This document shows, in pieces, positions 32,536 to 40,830 of a stretch of DNA of 64,000 nucleotides; position 1 is the stretch's first letter; the number at the start of each line of letters is the position of its first letter. The position numbers and the translations under genes are program-made. This DNA comes from Armatimonas rosea (GTDB taxonomy: Bacteria > Armatimonadota > Armatimonadia > Armatimonadales > Armatimonadaceae): positions 744,001 through 808,000 of the forward strand of contig NZ_JACHGW010000004.1 in the NCBI RefSeq assembly GCF_014202505.1, written 5' to 3'. The notes beneath the pieces are model-generated. The model did no database searches. It worked only from the letters and a program-made list of their open reading frames with translations, and had not been told where the DNA came from.

Positions 32536-33985
32536 CGCGGCGGCCCACGGGGTCGAGCTCGATCACGGAGAAGCGGCTCACAAAGTCCATCCCCAGCAGT
32601 AGGTCGTGCTCGAAGCCCGTGGCGGGGCTGTAGACCTGGTCCAGAAACGAGGCCGCACTTCCCTGGGTGTAGCTCGTGAGCCGCACCCCTTGCTCGGTGA
32701 GAAGGTCGAAGCCGACCGGGAGACTGCGTAGCTCAATCCGTGCGTGGGTCTGGCCGATTCCCAGCGGGTTCTGGATCGTCCGCCGGCTCCCCGTACGGCC
32801 CGCGATGCGCTCCCCCATCCGGAGCGAGAAGAGGTCCTCAACCGAGCCGGTGTCGAGGATCGCCTGAAGCGGAAGATTGGGCCGCCCCTTGCCCCGCTCG
32901 CACTGGAGCTGGAGCACGGGCTGGTCCTGGATCAGGTGGAAGGGCTGGCTCACGCCCCGCGCCTCGGGGGGGCTGGGCTTCTCCAAAAGGGTCAGTGTCC
33001 CCCGCCCCAGGTCCAGCCGCTGCACCCGCTCCCCAAAGACCCGCCAGCCGATCAGCCCATCGAAGCCCCCCAGGTTCCCCGCAGTGGACTCAATCGGCAC
33101 CCCCTGAAGCTCTAGCTCCCCGAGGCGCAGGCGCTCGCCCCGGTGGATCGCGCCCTTGCTCTGCCCCTGGAGCCCCATGAGCACAGTGCTAGCGACAAAT
33201 GTCGGCTTGAGCCGTGTGAGCGCGGCAGGCGTCAGGATGAAGTGCCGCCCCCCGCCCGTGTCGTAGAGCAGGCGAAACCGCTGGCCGTCGAGCTCCGCCT
33301 CTAGGTAGAGCATCCCGCGCGGGTCACGCTTGAGCGCCAGGGTCTGCACCGCGACCGGGGCACTCGTTAGGGAGAAGGTCTGGCCCTTCGGAAAGGCGGC
33401 GGAGTAGCGCGCGGCGGTGGTAGCCCGCTGCCGGAGGGGCGCGCTCCAGAAAGTAAACGGGTAGCCCTGGGGCGCAAGACGAGCGAGCTCTTCTTCGACC
33501 CGCTGTGCTTCGTCGGGGTCCTGCACCGCGGCGAGGAGCGTGAGCCAGGCCTCGGGAACATCGGGGCGTCGTTGGGTTGCTAGCTGCAGGAAGGCCCGGG
33601 CCGCATGGCTGTCGGCGTCCCAGCGCAGCGCGGCTGTCCCCCGTGCCACCAAGGGCCAGAACGCACGCGGCTCCTGCTGCCACGCGGCCACCGCGAGCGC
33701 CTGCGCCCGCACCGGCTGCCCTCCGCGAAGGTAGGCCAGCGCCAGGAGCCCCATCAGCTCGGGCTCGTCGTGCTTGCACTTCTCTCCGAGAGCAATAGCC
33801 TCGGACCAGCGGTCGAGCCGTAGGAGCGTGAGGAGCCGTCTCTCCCACCCCAAGCACGTCAGCGCCTGTGTCTTGGCCAGCGCTTGGTAGGCCACCTGTG
33901 CACGCGCGAACCGTCCCTCCTGGAAGTGGAGATTCGGCGTCAGCGGAGAGAGAGTCGCGGCCGCGATCCACGGCGTCAGAGGCAT
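32516..33985 (-). CDS. TPR protein with duplicated retropepsin-like aspartic protease domain
   Basis: 489 residues. The N-terminal 190 residues are helical repeats (ARAQVAYQALAKTQALTCLG, ALAYLRGGQPVRAQALAVAA). Two aspartic-protease half-sites follow: RLLYDTGGGRHFIL (Asp about 242) and AILDTGSVEDLFSLRMGERI (Asp about 375). Two DTG sites in one chain would let it act as a monomer, unlike viral retropepsins, which are dimers. A weak hydrophobic N-terminus (PWIAAATLSPL) leaves export uncertain. TAGAAT (plus-strand 33992-33997) lies 6 bases before the ATG. Confidence 0.85.
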   Translation of the reverse strand: MPLTPWIAAATLSPLTPNLHFQEGRFARAQVAYQALAKTQALTCLGWERRLLTLLRLDRWSEAIALGEKCKHDEPELMGLLALAYLRGGQPVRAQALAVAAWQQEPRAFWPLVARGTAALRWDADSHAARAFLQLATQRRPDVPEAWLTLLAAVQDPDEAQRVEEELARLAPQGYPFTFWSAPLRQRATTAARYSAAFPKGQTFSLTSAPVAVQTLALKRDPRGMLYLEAELDGQRFRLLYDTGGGRHFILTPAALTRLKPTFVASTVLMGLQGQSKGAIHRGERLRLGELELQGVPIESTAGNLGGFDGLIGWRVFGERVQRLDLGRGTLTLLEKPSPPEARGVSQPFHLIQDQPVLQLQCERGKGRPNLPLQAILDTGSVEDLFSLRMGERIAGRTGSRRTIQNPLGIGQTHARIELRSLPVGFDLLTEQGVRLTSYTQGSAASFLDQVYSPATGFEHDLLLGMDFVSRFSVIELDPVGRRVRLVPQ

Positions 33986-34035
33986 TGCCCTATTCTACCA
34001 AGAAACCGATTGGCACGAATAGGTAACCTGGTCGG

Positions 34036-34120
34036 TGGCCTGAAAGTCCACCTCTGGGCCGCGCAAGCGCGAAGCGGGCCGAGCCCGCGAGAACAAACTC
34101 GGTGCGGCCCCGCCTGCCTA
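34036..34120. repeat. Repeat family A, copy 2 (truncated)
   Basis: ggtggcctgaaagtccacct and gaagcgggccgagcccgcga match copy 1 at 2255, but the closing actttcaggcc arm is missing. Its right edge touches the stop codon of the M20 gene. Confidence 0.65.
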
Positions 34121-35290
34121 CGCTCCCAGGAAGCGGCGGGCGGTCTCGGTCATGAGGAGAATCCCGGTCTCCAGGGGGGCATCGCCGAAGTCGTACTTGG
34201 GGGTGTGGAGCAGGTACGGGCAGCCTGTGCCGAGGCGGACCATCGCGCCGGGGGCGTGCTCCAGATAGAACGAGAAGTCCTCGGCGCCCATCGTGGGCTC
34301 GGAGAGCTCGACCACATTCGACGTGCCAAACAGCTCCTCCCCGACCTCACGGACCAGCGCGATCACGCTGGAGTCGTTGATGACGGGCGGGGTGCCGGGC
34401 GTGAACTCAAAGGTGTAGGTGGCGCGGAAGCTCTCGCAGATGCCCTTGATGATGCGCTCCATGCGCTCGGGCATCGAGTCTCGGATCGCTTTGTTCAGCG
34501 TGCGGACCGTTCCCAGCAGCTCGGCCTTCTCGGCGATAATATTGCGCGCGGTTCCGGCGTGGAAGCTCGCGACCGTCACCACCACCGGCTCGACCGGGGA
34601 GAGCTCGCGGCTCACCAGGCTCTGGAGGGCCGTGACCAGCTGCGCCCCGATCAAGACCGGATCGACCGTCTTGTGCGGGTAGGCCGCGTGGCCGCCCTTG
34701 CCGTGGATCGTCAGCTTCCACGAGTCCGACGATGCCATCGCGGGGCCGACCCGCAGACCGAGCACGCCGGGGGCGAAGTCCGGCCAACCGTGGAGCATGA
34801 GCACGGCGTCCACGCCGTTCATGCACCCCGCCTTCACCATGGTCTCCGCGCCGCTGACGGTCTCCTCGGCGGGCTGAAAGAAGAGCTTCACGGTTCCGGC
34901 AAAGGTGTCTTTGAGAGCATTCAAGACCAGCGCCGTCCCCAGCAAGTTCGCCGTGTGGCCGTCGTGGCCGCACGCGTGCATCACCCCAGGATTCTGGCTC
35001 TTGTAGGGAACCTCGTTCTCCTCGGTGATCGGGAGCGCGTCCATGTCCCCGCGCAGGGCAATGGTTTTCCCGGTGCCCTTGCCACCGTGGATGGTCGCGA
35101 CAATCCCGTTCATCCCCCCAAGCTTGGTCTCATGCGCGATCCCCGCCGCCGTCAGCGCCTCCGAGACCTTGCGCGCCGTGTTGTCCTCGCTCCCCGAGAG
35201 CTCGGGATGGGCGTGGAGATCGTGACGAAACGCGACAATCTGCGGCAGGATCGCCGCGACTTGGTTATGGAGCTCGGTGTGCGTAGACAT
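34118..35290 (-). CDS. M20-family amidohydrolase (hippurate/IAA-amino acid hydrolase type)
   Basis: 390 residues from ATG at 35290. Metal-site motifs: LRGDMDALPITEENEVPYKS, HACGHDGHTANLLGTALVL, LFFQPAEETVSGAETMVKAG, and the distal MGAEDFSFYLEHAPGAMVRL. It probably removes N-acyl groups from amino acids or small conjugates in the cytoplasm. The frame runs upstream to 36301, but that part is antisense to the next gene; TATAAT (plus-strand 35298-35303) 7 bases before 35290 supports this start. Confidence 0.93.
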   Translation of the reverse strand: MSTHTELHNQVAAILPQIVAFRHDLHAHPELSGSEDNTARKVSEALTAAGIAHETKLGGMNGIVATIHGGKGTGKTIALRGDMDALPITEENEVPYKSQNPGVMHACGHDGHTANLLGTALVLNALKDTFAGTVKLFFQPAEETVSGAETMVKAGCMNGVDAVLMLHGWPDFAPGVLGLRVGPAMASSDSWKLTIHGKGGHAAYPHKTVDPVLIGAQLVTALQSLVSRELSPVEPVVVTVASFHAGTARNIIAEKAELLGTVRTLNKAIRDSMPERMERIIKGICESFRATYTFEFTPGTPPVINDSSVIALVREVGEELFGTSNVVELSEPTMGAEDFSFYLEHAPGAMVRLGTGCPYLLHTPKYDFGDAPLETGILLMTETARRFLGA

Positions 35291-35344
35291 GGCTGAAATT
35301 ATACCCGAGAAGGAATGTCTCAAGGGCCGCGCGAAACTGGCGCT

Positions 35345-36508
35345 ATGAACACGTCTCTTCTCCGGGCACCGAAGCCACGGCTCGCGGTCCTGCTCACCCA
35401 GTACGGTGCCACCAGCCATGGGATCTGCTACTGCACCAAGCTTCTCGAGGGCAAGCAGTTCGACGATCACTTTGAGCCGCCGCAGTGCGAGGTGGTGGCG
35501 ATGCACCTGATGGAGGTGGCGTCGAACGATATCGGGCTGGCGACCGCCAAGAAGCACGGGGTCCCGCTCTACCCGTCGGTGGCGACCGCGCTCTGCTGCG
35601 GCGGCGATACCCTGGCCGTGGACGGCGTGGTGATTATCGGGGAGCACGGCACCTACCCGCTCAATGAGAAGGGCCAGCAGCTCTACCCCCGCCGGGAGCT
35701 CTTTGACCAGGTCGTGAGTGTCTTCCGGCAGTCCGGCCGGGTCGTGCCGGTCTTCAACGACAAGCACCTCTCGTGGAACTGGACCTGGGCCAAGTACATG
35801 TGGCGCACGATTCAGGAGCTTAAGATTCCCTGGATGGCGGGCAGTAGCCTCCCCTTTGCCAAGTTCGAGCCGCTCGTGCCGCTCCCGCAGGGCAAGCTGG
35901 ACCACGTGGTTGCGGTGGGCTACGGCGGCCTGGAGTCGTATGGCTTTCACTCTATCGAGACCGGCCAGCGCATTGTCGAGAACCGGCCCGGCGGCGAGAC
36001 GGGGGTCAAGAGTGTCCAGGTGCTCAGTGGTGCGGCGGTCTGGGAGGCGCACCACCAAGGGCGCTGGCCCAAGGAGATCGCCGATGCCGCGCTGGGGTCG
36101 CTGAAGAAGCCCACGGGCAAGCCGCAGGACTACACCAAGGATGTCTACGCCTACGATATCGAGTACCGCGACGGCCAGCGGATGACGGTCCTGATGCCCA
36201 ATGGGTACTCCCAGGAGTTTGCCTTTGGCTACCGTGAGAGGGGCAAGAAAGAGATTGTCGCGGCCTCCTATTTTCTGGATGAGGTGCCGCGCCTCAAGCA
36301 CTTCTCCGCGACCGTCCGGGCGCTGGAGGAGATGTACCTCACCGGCAGGCCCACCGCCCCGAGCGCCCGCACGACCCTAACCACGGGAATCCTGGCCTAC
36401 GGGATCGAGAGCCACTTCCAGAACGGCGTGAAGCTCGAGACCCCGGACCTGAATATCAGCTACAAGCCGATACCGACCCCGGCGCACTGGAAGGAAGTTC
36501 TACGCTAG
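35345..36508 (+). CDS. Conserved-looking protein of unknown function next to transporters
   Basis: 387 residues from ATG at 35345. An in-frame ATG at 35315, preceded by TATACC 9 bases upstream, is an alternative start. There is no signal peptide. Notable segments are ATSHGICYCTKLLEGKQFDD, CGGDTLAVDGVVIIGEHGTY, NEKGQQLYPRRELFDQVV and VFNDKHLSWNWTWAKYMW, with many His, Asp and Cys residues that could bind metal. It looks like a cytoplasmic enzyme, possibly with an oxidoreductase-like N-terminus, but I cannot assign a family. It faces MFS and SSS transporters and an M20 hydrolase, suggesting a catabolic cluster (inference). Confidence 0.8.
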   Translation: MNTSLLRAPKPRLAVLLTQYGATSHGICYCTKLLEGKQFDDHFEPPQCEVVAMHLMEVASNDIGLATAKKHGVPLYPSVATALCCGGDTLAVDGVVIIGEHGTYPLNEKGQQLYPRRELFDQVVSVFRQSGRVVPVFNDKHLSWNWTWAKYMWRTIQELKIPWMAGSSLPFAKFEPLVPLPQGKLDHVVAVGYGGLESYGFHSIETGQRIVENRPGGETGVKSVQVLSGAAVWEAHHQGRWPKEIADAALGSLKKPTGKPQDYTKDVYAYDIEYRDGQRMTVLMPNGYSQEFAFGYRERGKKEIVAASYFLDEVPRLKHFSATVRALEEMYLTGRPTAPSARTTLTTGILAYGIESHFQNGVKLETPDLNISYKPIPTPAHWKEVLR

Positions 36509-37732
36509 CCGGGTGCGTGCGGCCCGAAACAGAATCGCGGCGACACCGAGGTAGATCAGCCCGGTCGAGGAGATCGCGGCGCTCATGGTCACCCCATGAT
36601 CGACCGCGACCCCGATCACCAGCGAGCCCAGGCCCGCCCCGAGCCAGCCCAAGAAGTTCATCAGGCCGGTGGCGGTGCTCCGCCGCGACGGGTGGATGAC
36701 ATCGTAGAAGGCGGCGGTGAGGTTGGAGTCGTAGATCCCCTTGCAGAGCCCGTAGCACGACATCGCGACAATCAGCACCCAGGGGTCGCGGGTCCAGCCG
36801 CAGAGGACGATAAACGGGGCCCCGACCAGGGTCGCGACCGCCTGCACGAGAATCCGCCCCCCGGCATTGGTCTGGCTCCATTTATCGGCGACCACGCCCC
36901 CTAAGAGCGAGCCGCCCATGCTGGCAAGCTGGATAAAGAGAGTTGCTCCCAGCCCCGCCACCGCGAGCTTGAGGTGGAACTTCTCGGTGAGAAAAGTCGG
37001 CATCCAGGTCAGAAAGACCAACCCGACCAGGTTCGCGCCAAAGTAGGCGACAATCAGCAGGACCGCGGTCTTGGTCTGGGCGAACTCCCGCAGGAACTGG
37101 CGCATCGGCACGGCGACTGGCTCGCCCTCCTCGGCACGCTCCCCCTCCTCGCGCTCGGCCTGGTTGCGCTGTGGCTCGTGGATAAAGCGCTGGAGCACGA
37201 GTCCCAGAAGAATTCCCGCGACCGCCAGCACCCAGAACGGGGAGTACCAGCCGTAGCGCTCCCCCATCCAGCCGGCCAGTGCCCCGCCCGCGATCGTCCC
37301 GGCGTAGATGCTGGTCTGGTGGAACCCGATCGCGCGGGAGCGGGTCCGCGGGCTGTGGTAGTCGCTGATGAGGGCCATCGACGCGGGAAAATAAAAGGTC
37401 TCCCCCAGCCCCTCGGCCCCACGCACCAGCACAAAGTGGATCACCCGCGTGCACTGCGCCGTCAGCCCGGTCACCAGGCTCCAGACATAGAGCCCCGCCA
37501 GGATCACCATCTTGCGGGGCATTTTATCCCCGACGTGCCCCGCAAAGGGTGCGGTCAGCGCGTAGACCCAGGTGAAGGCCGCCCCGATCAGCCCCAGCTC
37601 GGTCTTGGAGAAGCCCAGCTCTTTTTGTAGCAGGGGGAAGACCGAGAAGATCGCGAGCCGGTCGGCGTAGTTGAAGAAGCAGATGAACCAGAGCATCCCC
37701 ACGACCAGCCACTTGTAGCGAGGCGCTGTCAT
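36500..37732 (-). CDS. MFS transporter
   Basis: 410 residues with about 12 membrane helices. It opens YKWLVVGMLWFICFFNYADR, as in the anion/cation symporter (ACS) branch that carries sugar acids. GHVGDKMPRKMVILAGLYVW is the conserved loop 2-3 motif. A charged central loop (EREEGERAEEGEPVAVPMRQ) separates the two halves. It starts 6 bases after the SSS gene stop and is co-transcribed. Its end overlaps the convergent unknown gene by 9 bases. The substrate is not determined. Confidence 0.9.
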   Translation of the reverse strand: MTAPRYKWLVVGMLWFICFFNYADRLAIFSVFPLLQKELGFSKTELGLIGAAFTWVYALTAPFAGHVGDKMPRKMVILAGLYVWSLVTGLTAQCTRVIHFVLVRGAEGLGETFYFPASMALISDYHSPRTRSRAIGFHQTSIYAGTIAGGALAGWMGERYGWYSPFWVLAVAGILLGLVLQRFIHEPQRNQAEREEGERAEEGEPVAVPMRQFLREFAQTKTAVLLIVAYFGANLVGLVFLTWMPTFLTEKFHLKLAVAGLGATLFIQLASMGGSLLGGVVADKWSQTNAGGRILVQAVATLVGAPFIVLCGWTRDPWVLIVAMSCYGLCKGIYDSNLTAAFYDVIHPSRRSTATGLMNFLGWLGAGLGSLVIGVAVDHGVTMSAAISSTGLIYLGVAAILFRAARTRLA

Positions 37733-37738
37733 CTTGGC

Positions 37739-39463
37739 CTACTCCTCGGTCTCGGTGCGCAGCGATGGCGGCAGGTGGTCGTCGTCGCCGTCGGCGTTGT
37801 CGGCCTTGCGCTGTGCAGCGGCGAGCACCTCCGGCGGGGTCTTGAACCACACCCCGACCAAGAAGACCGTCAGCGAGCCGATCAGCGCAAACCAGGTAAA
37901 GGAGATGGTCGGGAGCCAGGCCGGGTGCGCGATCTTGATGCCCAGCGGGTCGAGCACCTTGATGTGTAGGTCGCCCAGAAAGCCCGTCATGAGCAGCCCC
38001 ACCGAGATCGCCAGCAGGTTGCCCTTGTCCGAGCCCCGGTCCTTGGTGAACATCCCCAGCAGGAACACCCCCAGCATCGGCCCCACGATATAGCCCGCGA
38101 TCCCCAGCACCACCGGGATGATACGAATGTCCGGGTTCTTCACCTTCATGTAGGCAAAGACGCTCGCTACCAGCACCATGAGCACGGCAAAGAGCACGGT
38201 AAAGCCGCGCGCCCCCTGCATCGCGGCCTCGTCGGTGTACTTCCCACGCCGCGCGAGCGCCGGGACATACCAGTCGTTGGTGGCGCTGGTGGCGAGGGCA
38301 TTGAGCGCCGCCGAGAGCGAGCCCATCGCGGTGGCAAAGACCCCCGCCAGAACGAGGCCGCGAATCCCCACCGGCATCACATTGAGGATGTAGGCCCCAA
38401 AGATATCCGAGTTGGCCTTGGGCTGGTTGGCGGGCACCTGCTGGTAGTAGACATAGAGCAGGATGCCGATAAACGTGAACACCGCCGCGATCGGGATGTC
38501 CATGAACGCCGCGGTGAGCAGGCTGCGCTTGGCTTTCTGGTGGGTCTCGGCGGTGAGCATGCGCTGCACCATGTCCTGGTCCGTGCCGAACATGGCGATA
38601 TTCATCATGGTCGCCCCGAAGAGCGCGCTAAAGATCGTGTAGTCGCCGGTGAAGATCAGCTTGATGTAGTCCAGAAACCCCATCGGCCCGACATGCTTGT
38701 TGGCGCTCTGCCACTCGGCGACTAGGTGGGGCTCGAAGCCGGTGACAAAGTACCCCTCGTGGGACTGCATCGCCGGGACGGCCTTTACCAGCGCATCGAA
38801 GCCCCCGATATGATTCAGCAGGGTGGCGATTGCGATCAGTGCGGAGCCGAACATCAGGCACGCCTGCACGACATCGGTCCAGATCACCGCCTTGATCCCG
38901 CCCTTGGCCGTGTAGAACGCGGTGAGGATGGTCAGCGTGATGATGGCCACGAGGTATGGCCCGACCGTGTCCACCTGCTGGAACGCGACCGTCGTCCCCC
39001 CGTGCTCCGCGAAGAGCTTCCAGGCCAGGACCATCACCAGCGACGGAATAAACAGCCGGGTCCCGGAGGCTAGGGTGCGCATGATGAGAAAGAGCATCGA
39101 GACAAAGCTCTTGGTGCGCGGCCCAAAGCGGATCGCCAAGTAATCGTAGACCGTGTAGACGCGGTAGGCGTAGTAGGGCTTCAGAAAGACCGTCGCCACC
39201 ACCCAGCGCCCGATCACCACCCCGAGCGTGAGCTGCACATAGGCTAGGCTCCGCTTCTCAAAGCCCTCGCCGGGTGCGCCCAGGAAGGTCGCCGCGCTGG
39301 TCTCCGCCGCAATGATCGAGGCCATCACCGCCCACCAAGGCACCTGCCGCCCGCCGAGGGCAAAGTCCTTGAGGTTCTTCTCCCGGCGGCCCATGTAGAG
39401 CCCAATCGCGGAGATCGCCACAAAGTAGAGCAGGATGATCGTCCCGTCAATGAAGAGTCCCAT
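37739..39463 (-). CDS. Sodium:solute symporter (SSS family)
   Basis: 574 residues with about 13-14 membrane helices. It begins MGLFIDGTIILLYFVAISAI, and FALGGRQVPWWAVMASIIAA followed by ETSAATFLGAPGEGF is the typical SSS helix 2 region holding Na-site residues. YDYLAIRFGPRTKSFVSMLF and ATAMGSLSAALNALATSATN (the helix-8 Na site) are also diagnostic. Likely substrates are sugars or organic acids. ATG at 39463 is chosen because TATAAT (plus-strand 39471-39476) is 7 bases upstream; the open frame further upstream overlaps the divergent gene. Confidence 0.92.
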   Translation of the reverse strand: MGLFIDGTIILLYFVAISAIGLYMGRREKNLKDFALGGRQVPWWAVMASIIAAETSAATFLGAPGEGFEKRSLAYVQLTLGVVIGRWVVATVFLKPYYAYRVYTVYDYLAIRFGPRTKSFVSMLFLIMRTLASGTRLFIPSLVMVLAWKLFAEHGGTTVAFQQVDTVGPYLVAIITLTILTAFYTAKGGIKAVIWTDVVQACLMFGSALIAIATLLNHIGGFDALVKAVPAMQSHEGYFVTGFEPHLVAEWQSANKHVGPMGFLDYIKLIFTGDYTIFSALFGATMMNIAMFGTDQDMVQRMLTAETHQKAKRSLLTAAFMDIPIAAVFTFIGILLYVYYQQVPANQPKANSDIFGAYILNVMPVGIRGLVLAGVFATAMGSLSAALNALATSATNDWYVPALARRGKYTDEAAMQGARGFTVLFAVLMVLVASVFAYMKVKNPDIRIIPVVLGIAGYIVGPMLGVFLLGMFTKDRGSDKGNLLAISVGLLMTGFLGDLHIKVLDPLGIKIAHPAWLPTISFTWFALIGSLTVFLVGVWFKTPPEVLAAAQRKADNADGDDDHLPPSLRTETEE

Positions 39464-39484
39464 GGGCAGGATTATACCTGTGCT

Positions 39485-39973
39485 TTGTCGAAGGCATTTC
39501 CAGTGCAGTCCCAACAGCTCCCACCGTCCCAAGACAGCTCCCCCCAACCGGGCCGCCTGCTCCGCCCACAGGAAGCCCTTGCCTGGCTCACGGCCGCAGG
39601 CCTTTACACTGTCTTTGCCGTCTGCAAGATCATAGATAGGCTCCTGCGCCACCAGCTCCCAGGCATCACCTACTTTGTGACGCCCATCGTCCTGATCTTT
39701 GCGTTGCACACGTGGTGGCGTGTCCAGCGTGGTGAGAAAGTCGGTGACCCCTTAGTGGCTCTGGATGCCCTGTCGGATCGCTTCCTGAAGACGTTCTTTT
39801 TCATTTTTATCCATCTGTTTTTTATCGGATCTGTCGCAATGATGATCATTGTCGCACAGTCGGCGCGGTTCTCAGCCTGGATGCAGTTTTCGGTTCTGTG
39901 TATGTTTGGCGCAAATATCATTGTGGGCACCCTTTTAGGGCAACACTGGCGACGAAAGCTTAAAGGCATGTGA
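39485..39973 (+). CDS. Small membrane protein, probable TTG start
   Basis: 162 residues with three or four hydrophobic helices (ALAWLTAAGLYTVFAVCKI, YFVTPIVLIFALHTWW, FFFIFIHLFFIGSVAMMIIV, FSVLCMFGANIIVGTLLG). It shares the pattern LTAAGLYTVF / RxQRGEKxxD with the following gene, so they may be paralogues. TTG at 39485 is placed 6 bases after TATACC, matching the leaderless spacing seen elsewhere. The shared ATTATACC also gives the -10 box of the divergent SSS gene. The function is not known. Confidence 0.65.
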   Translation: MSKAFPVQSQQLPPSQDSSPQPGRLLRPQEALAWLTAAGLYTVFAVCKIIDRLLRHQLPGITYFVTPIVLIFALHTWWRVQRGEKVGDPLVALDALSDRFLKTFFFIFIHLFFIGSVAMMIIVAQSARFSAWMQFSVLCMFGANIIVGTLLGQHWRRKLKGM

Positions 39974-40686
39974 TGCAACAACAAAAAGACGGCACTCGCG
40001 AAGCGCAAACGACTCGCCCGCAGCGCATTCTCCAGCCTGCAGACGCGCTGGCGGGGATGGTGTTCTGGGGAATGTTCCTCCTCGTGTGTACCACGATGTA
40101 CCTCGACAACTGGCTACGGCTCCAGAAGATGCCCACCAATCCGATGACCTTTCTGATGGGGGTTGGCACCTTCATGGCCTCGATCAACCGCTTCCTGCGT
40201 GCGCGGCGCGGGGAGAAGCTCCGGGATGTCATGACCTACCCCAAAAACGCCTCCTGGGGCTGGGTCTTTCTGGGCGGGCTGGGAGCTCTGGCGTGCGCCG
40301 CCGCGAGCGTCTATATTCTCGTGACACCTCCCGTTCACCGCTCTTTCCTCGCGACACTGGAGGGAGCAAGCCTGGTGGGGCTGGGGCTGATCGGGGCGGG
40401 GCTTCTGGGCAAGTGGACCTGGCGCGAGTGGCGACGGCGACGCTACGGCGACAGTGCCGAGCAGCTGGAGACCTTTCAGACCTCGCCAAACGACGAGCAC
40501 CGAGAGCTTCGTACGGGAGGCATGGGCGCCTTGGGAATGGCTCTCGGTGGCCTCTTCTTGCTCGTCCTGGGAGTTCTAGGGGCACGCACTCCCGGGAGCT
40601 CTTGGATAGGTGTTGCGATCGCCGTGTTTGGGGGGCTCTTTGCGCTTTCAGGGATAGTCGTCTTTGTGGAGCAACAGAAAAAGTAA
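39973..40686 (+). CDS. Membrane protein of unknown function
   Basis: 237 residues from ATG at 39973, which overlaps the upstream stop (TGATG); a GTG directly before it is also possible. Hydrophobic segments are GMVFWGMFLLVCTTMYLDNW, FLGGLGALACAAASVYILV, LEGASLVGLGLIGAGLL and two at the C-terminus (LGMALGGLFLLVLGVLG, IAVFGGLFALSGIVVFVE). The RARRGEKLRDVMTY loop resembles RVQRGEKVGDPLVA in the preceding protein, suggesting a duplicated pair. There is no functional clue. Confidence 0.75.
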   Translation: MQQQKDGTREAQTTRPQRILQPADALAGMVFWGMFLLVCTTMYLDNWLRLQKMPTNPMTFLMGVGTFMASINRFLRARRGEKLRDVMTYPKNASWGWVFLGGLGALACAAASVYILVTPPVHRSFLATLEGASLVGLGLIGAGLLGKWTWREWRRRRYGDSAEQLETFQTSPNDEHRELRTGGMGALGMALGGLFLLVLGVLGARTPGSSWIGVAIAVFGGLFALSGIVVFVEQQKK

Positions 40687-40689
40687 CAA

Positions 40690-40830
40690 AAGCCCTAGGA
40701 ACAAGTCCTTGGGCTTGAGAGGGCGACGGGCACCTTCGTGCCCAACAAATTCGGTGGCTGCGAAGGCCGGGTACCCGCTTGCGGGTGGATCGCCCTCTCA
40801 AGCCCGGACACTTGTTGTCCGGGCGACCTA
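40690..40830. repeat. Palindromic repeat family E, copy 1
   Basis: gccctaggaacaagtccttg with cttgagagggcgacgggcac is matched in inverted order by gatcgccctctcaagcccgg and cacttgttgtccgggcgacc. The centre contains caccttcgtgcccaac and ttcggtggctgcgaaggcc. The copy at 54325-54460 has the same blocks. Parts of the same sequence, such as ttgtccgggc, recur at about 3864-3890 and 44098-44145. Confidence 0.75.

Noticed and set aside
34118-36301. Single 727-codon open frame that could suggest an M20 fusion protein
   Set aside because: The part upstream of 35290 is antisense to the well-formed gene at 35345, lacks family features, and TATAAT sits 7 bases before 35290.
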